DNA from: Terriglobia bacterium
Lineage (GTDB): Bacteria > Acidobacteriota > Polarisedimenticolia > Polarisedimenticolales > JAIQFR01
NCBI GenBank assembly: GCA_020073205.1
Contig: JAIQFR010000028.1
Coordinates: 1-41,880, forward strand
Length of the DNA: 41,880 nucleotides
Reading direction: 5' to 3'
Position 1 is the first letter of the stretch. Each line of letters opens with the position of its first letter. A program made the position numbers and the translations under genes. The notes below the pieces were generated by a model. It saw only the letters and a program-made list of their open reading frames with translations. It had not been told where the DNA came from and searched no databases. Of the stretch, positions 41,701 through 41,880 are shown piece by piece.

Positions 41701-41880
41701 CTCATGCTAAGTCGCGTAGCCCACTTAGTCAATAGATCGAATAGCCGAAAGCAACGGTGCAACGTACTAGTACACCGCCCGGTGAGTTCTCCATCTTAGT
41801 CCTGCCTGCCCGGGCGGCCGGGACTTCCTCGGGCGGCCCGAGCAGGAATCCTCCGGAACCTCAGTCTCTACCTCTCGAAC
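41701..41880. other. Gene-free right end with short inverted repeats
   Basis: No convincing coding sequence is seen. CGGGCGGCC occurs twice (near 41812 and 41832), and CTCGGG-CGG-CCCGAG (about 41829-41843) can form a short stem. No T run follows, so I do not call a terminator. Confidence 0.35.

Noticed and set aside
1-41880. CRISPR array
   Set aside because: No regularly spaced repeats of 23-47 bp were seen; the only short phased repeats are the Pho box, the TGTACA operator and the TCTACGCAA pair.

Overview
The window is very GC-rich (roughly 70% by eye) with densely packed genes on both strands. It has no rRNA, no complete tRNA and no CRISPR array. The content suggests a free-living, didermic bacterium: MacA/MacB-type export, LPS-type glycosyltransferases, cyclophilins with signal peptides, PilT and PilZ proteins, an NtrC-type sigma-54 activator, a B12-dependent ribonucleotide reductase and a PknK-like kinase. 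Acidobacteriota or a related deep Gram-negative phylum would fit, but this is an inference from gene content and no marker gene fixes it.

Layout. 1-175 is the 3' end of an IS630-type transposase. 192-3377 holds a PilT-like ATPase with an extra N-terminal domain, then two secreted cyclophilins. 3390-7459 (minus) is a phosphate-signalling operon pstB-phoU-phoB-phoR. It lacks pstSCA and is preceded by three 11-bp-phased GTTAACC-type repeats that look like a Pho box. 7559-7797 is a self-contained transcription unit (promoter, strong Shine-Dalgarno, 25-residue Lys/Ala peptide, terminator). 7846-10214 is a sigma-54 activator with an atypical receiver, translationally coupled to a zinc alcohol dehydrogenase. 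10475-14476 holds a small unknown protein, a TlpA-type thioredoxin with a repeat domain, a family 5 uracil-DNA glycosylase and glutamine synthetase. 14516-18565 is mainly an envelope sugar cluster (two family 2 glycosyltransferases, a HAD phosphatase, a family 9 heptosyltransferase). 18571-26272 has a LOG-family protein, an amidohydrolase, a secreted protein, a three-gene MacA/ABC exporter operon and RmuC. 26269-28985 has an alpha/beta hydrolase and two tRNA-modification genes (TrmJ-like, QueG).

28974-32553 is the accessory region. It holds a type IV toxin-antitoxin (AbiE) operon bracketed by two partial tRNA(CAU)-like 3' fragments, a stem-loop between convergent genes, short 11-bp-phased repeats, an unrecognised gene, and a YefM-YoeB toxin-antitoxin pair whose promoter carries the TGTACA palindromes known from E. 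coli yefM. This looks like an old small integrated island.

32660-41691 holds a PilZ protein, the class II ribonucleotide reductase nrdJ, a kinase that appears truncated where it overlaps nrdJ, two unknown proteins, a phosphatase-superfamily enzyme and an ECF sigma factor with its anti-sigma gene. The anti-sigma gene is cut off and joined head-on to the N-terminal third of a DEAD-box helicase, either a real rearrangement or an assembly join. A second PilZ gene and about 190 bp of sequence with no clear gene close the window.

No wholly new system can be proved from sequence alone. The best leads are the tRNA-fragment-bracketed AbiE island with its nested-dyad operator, the orphan pstB regulon with an actinobacterial-like Pho box, and the autonomous 25-residue peptide.
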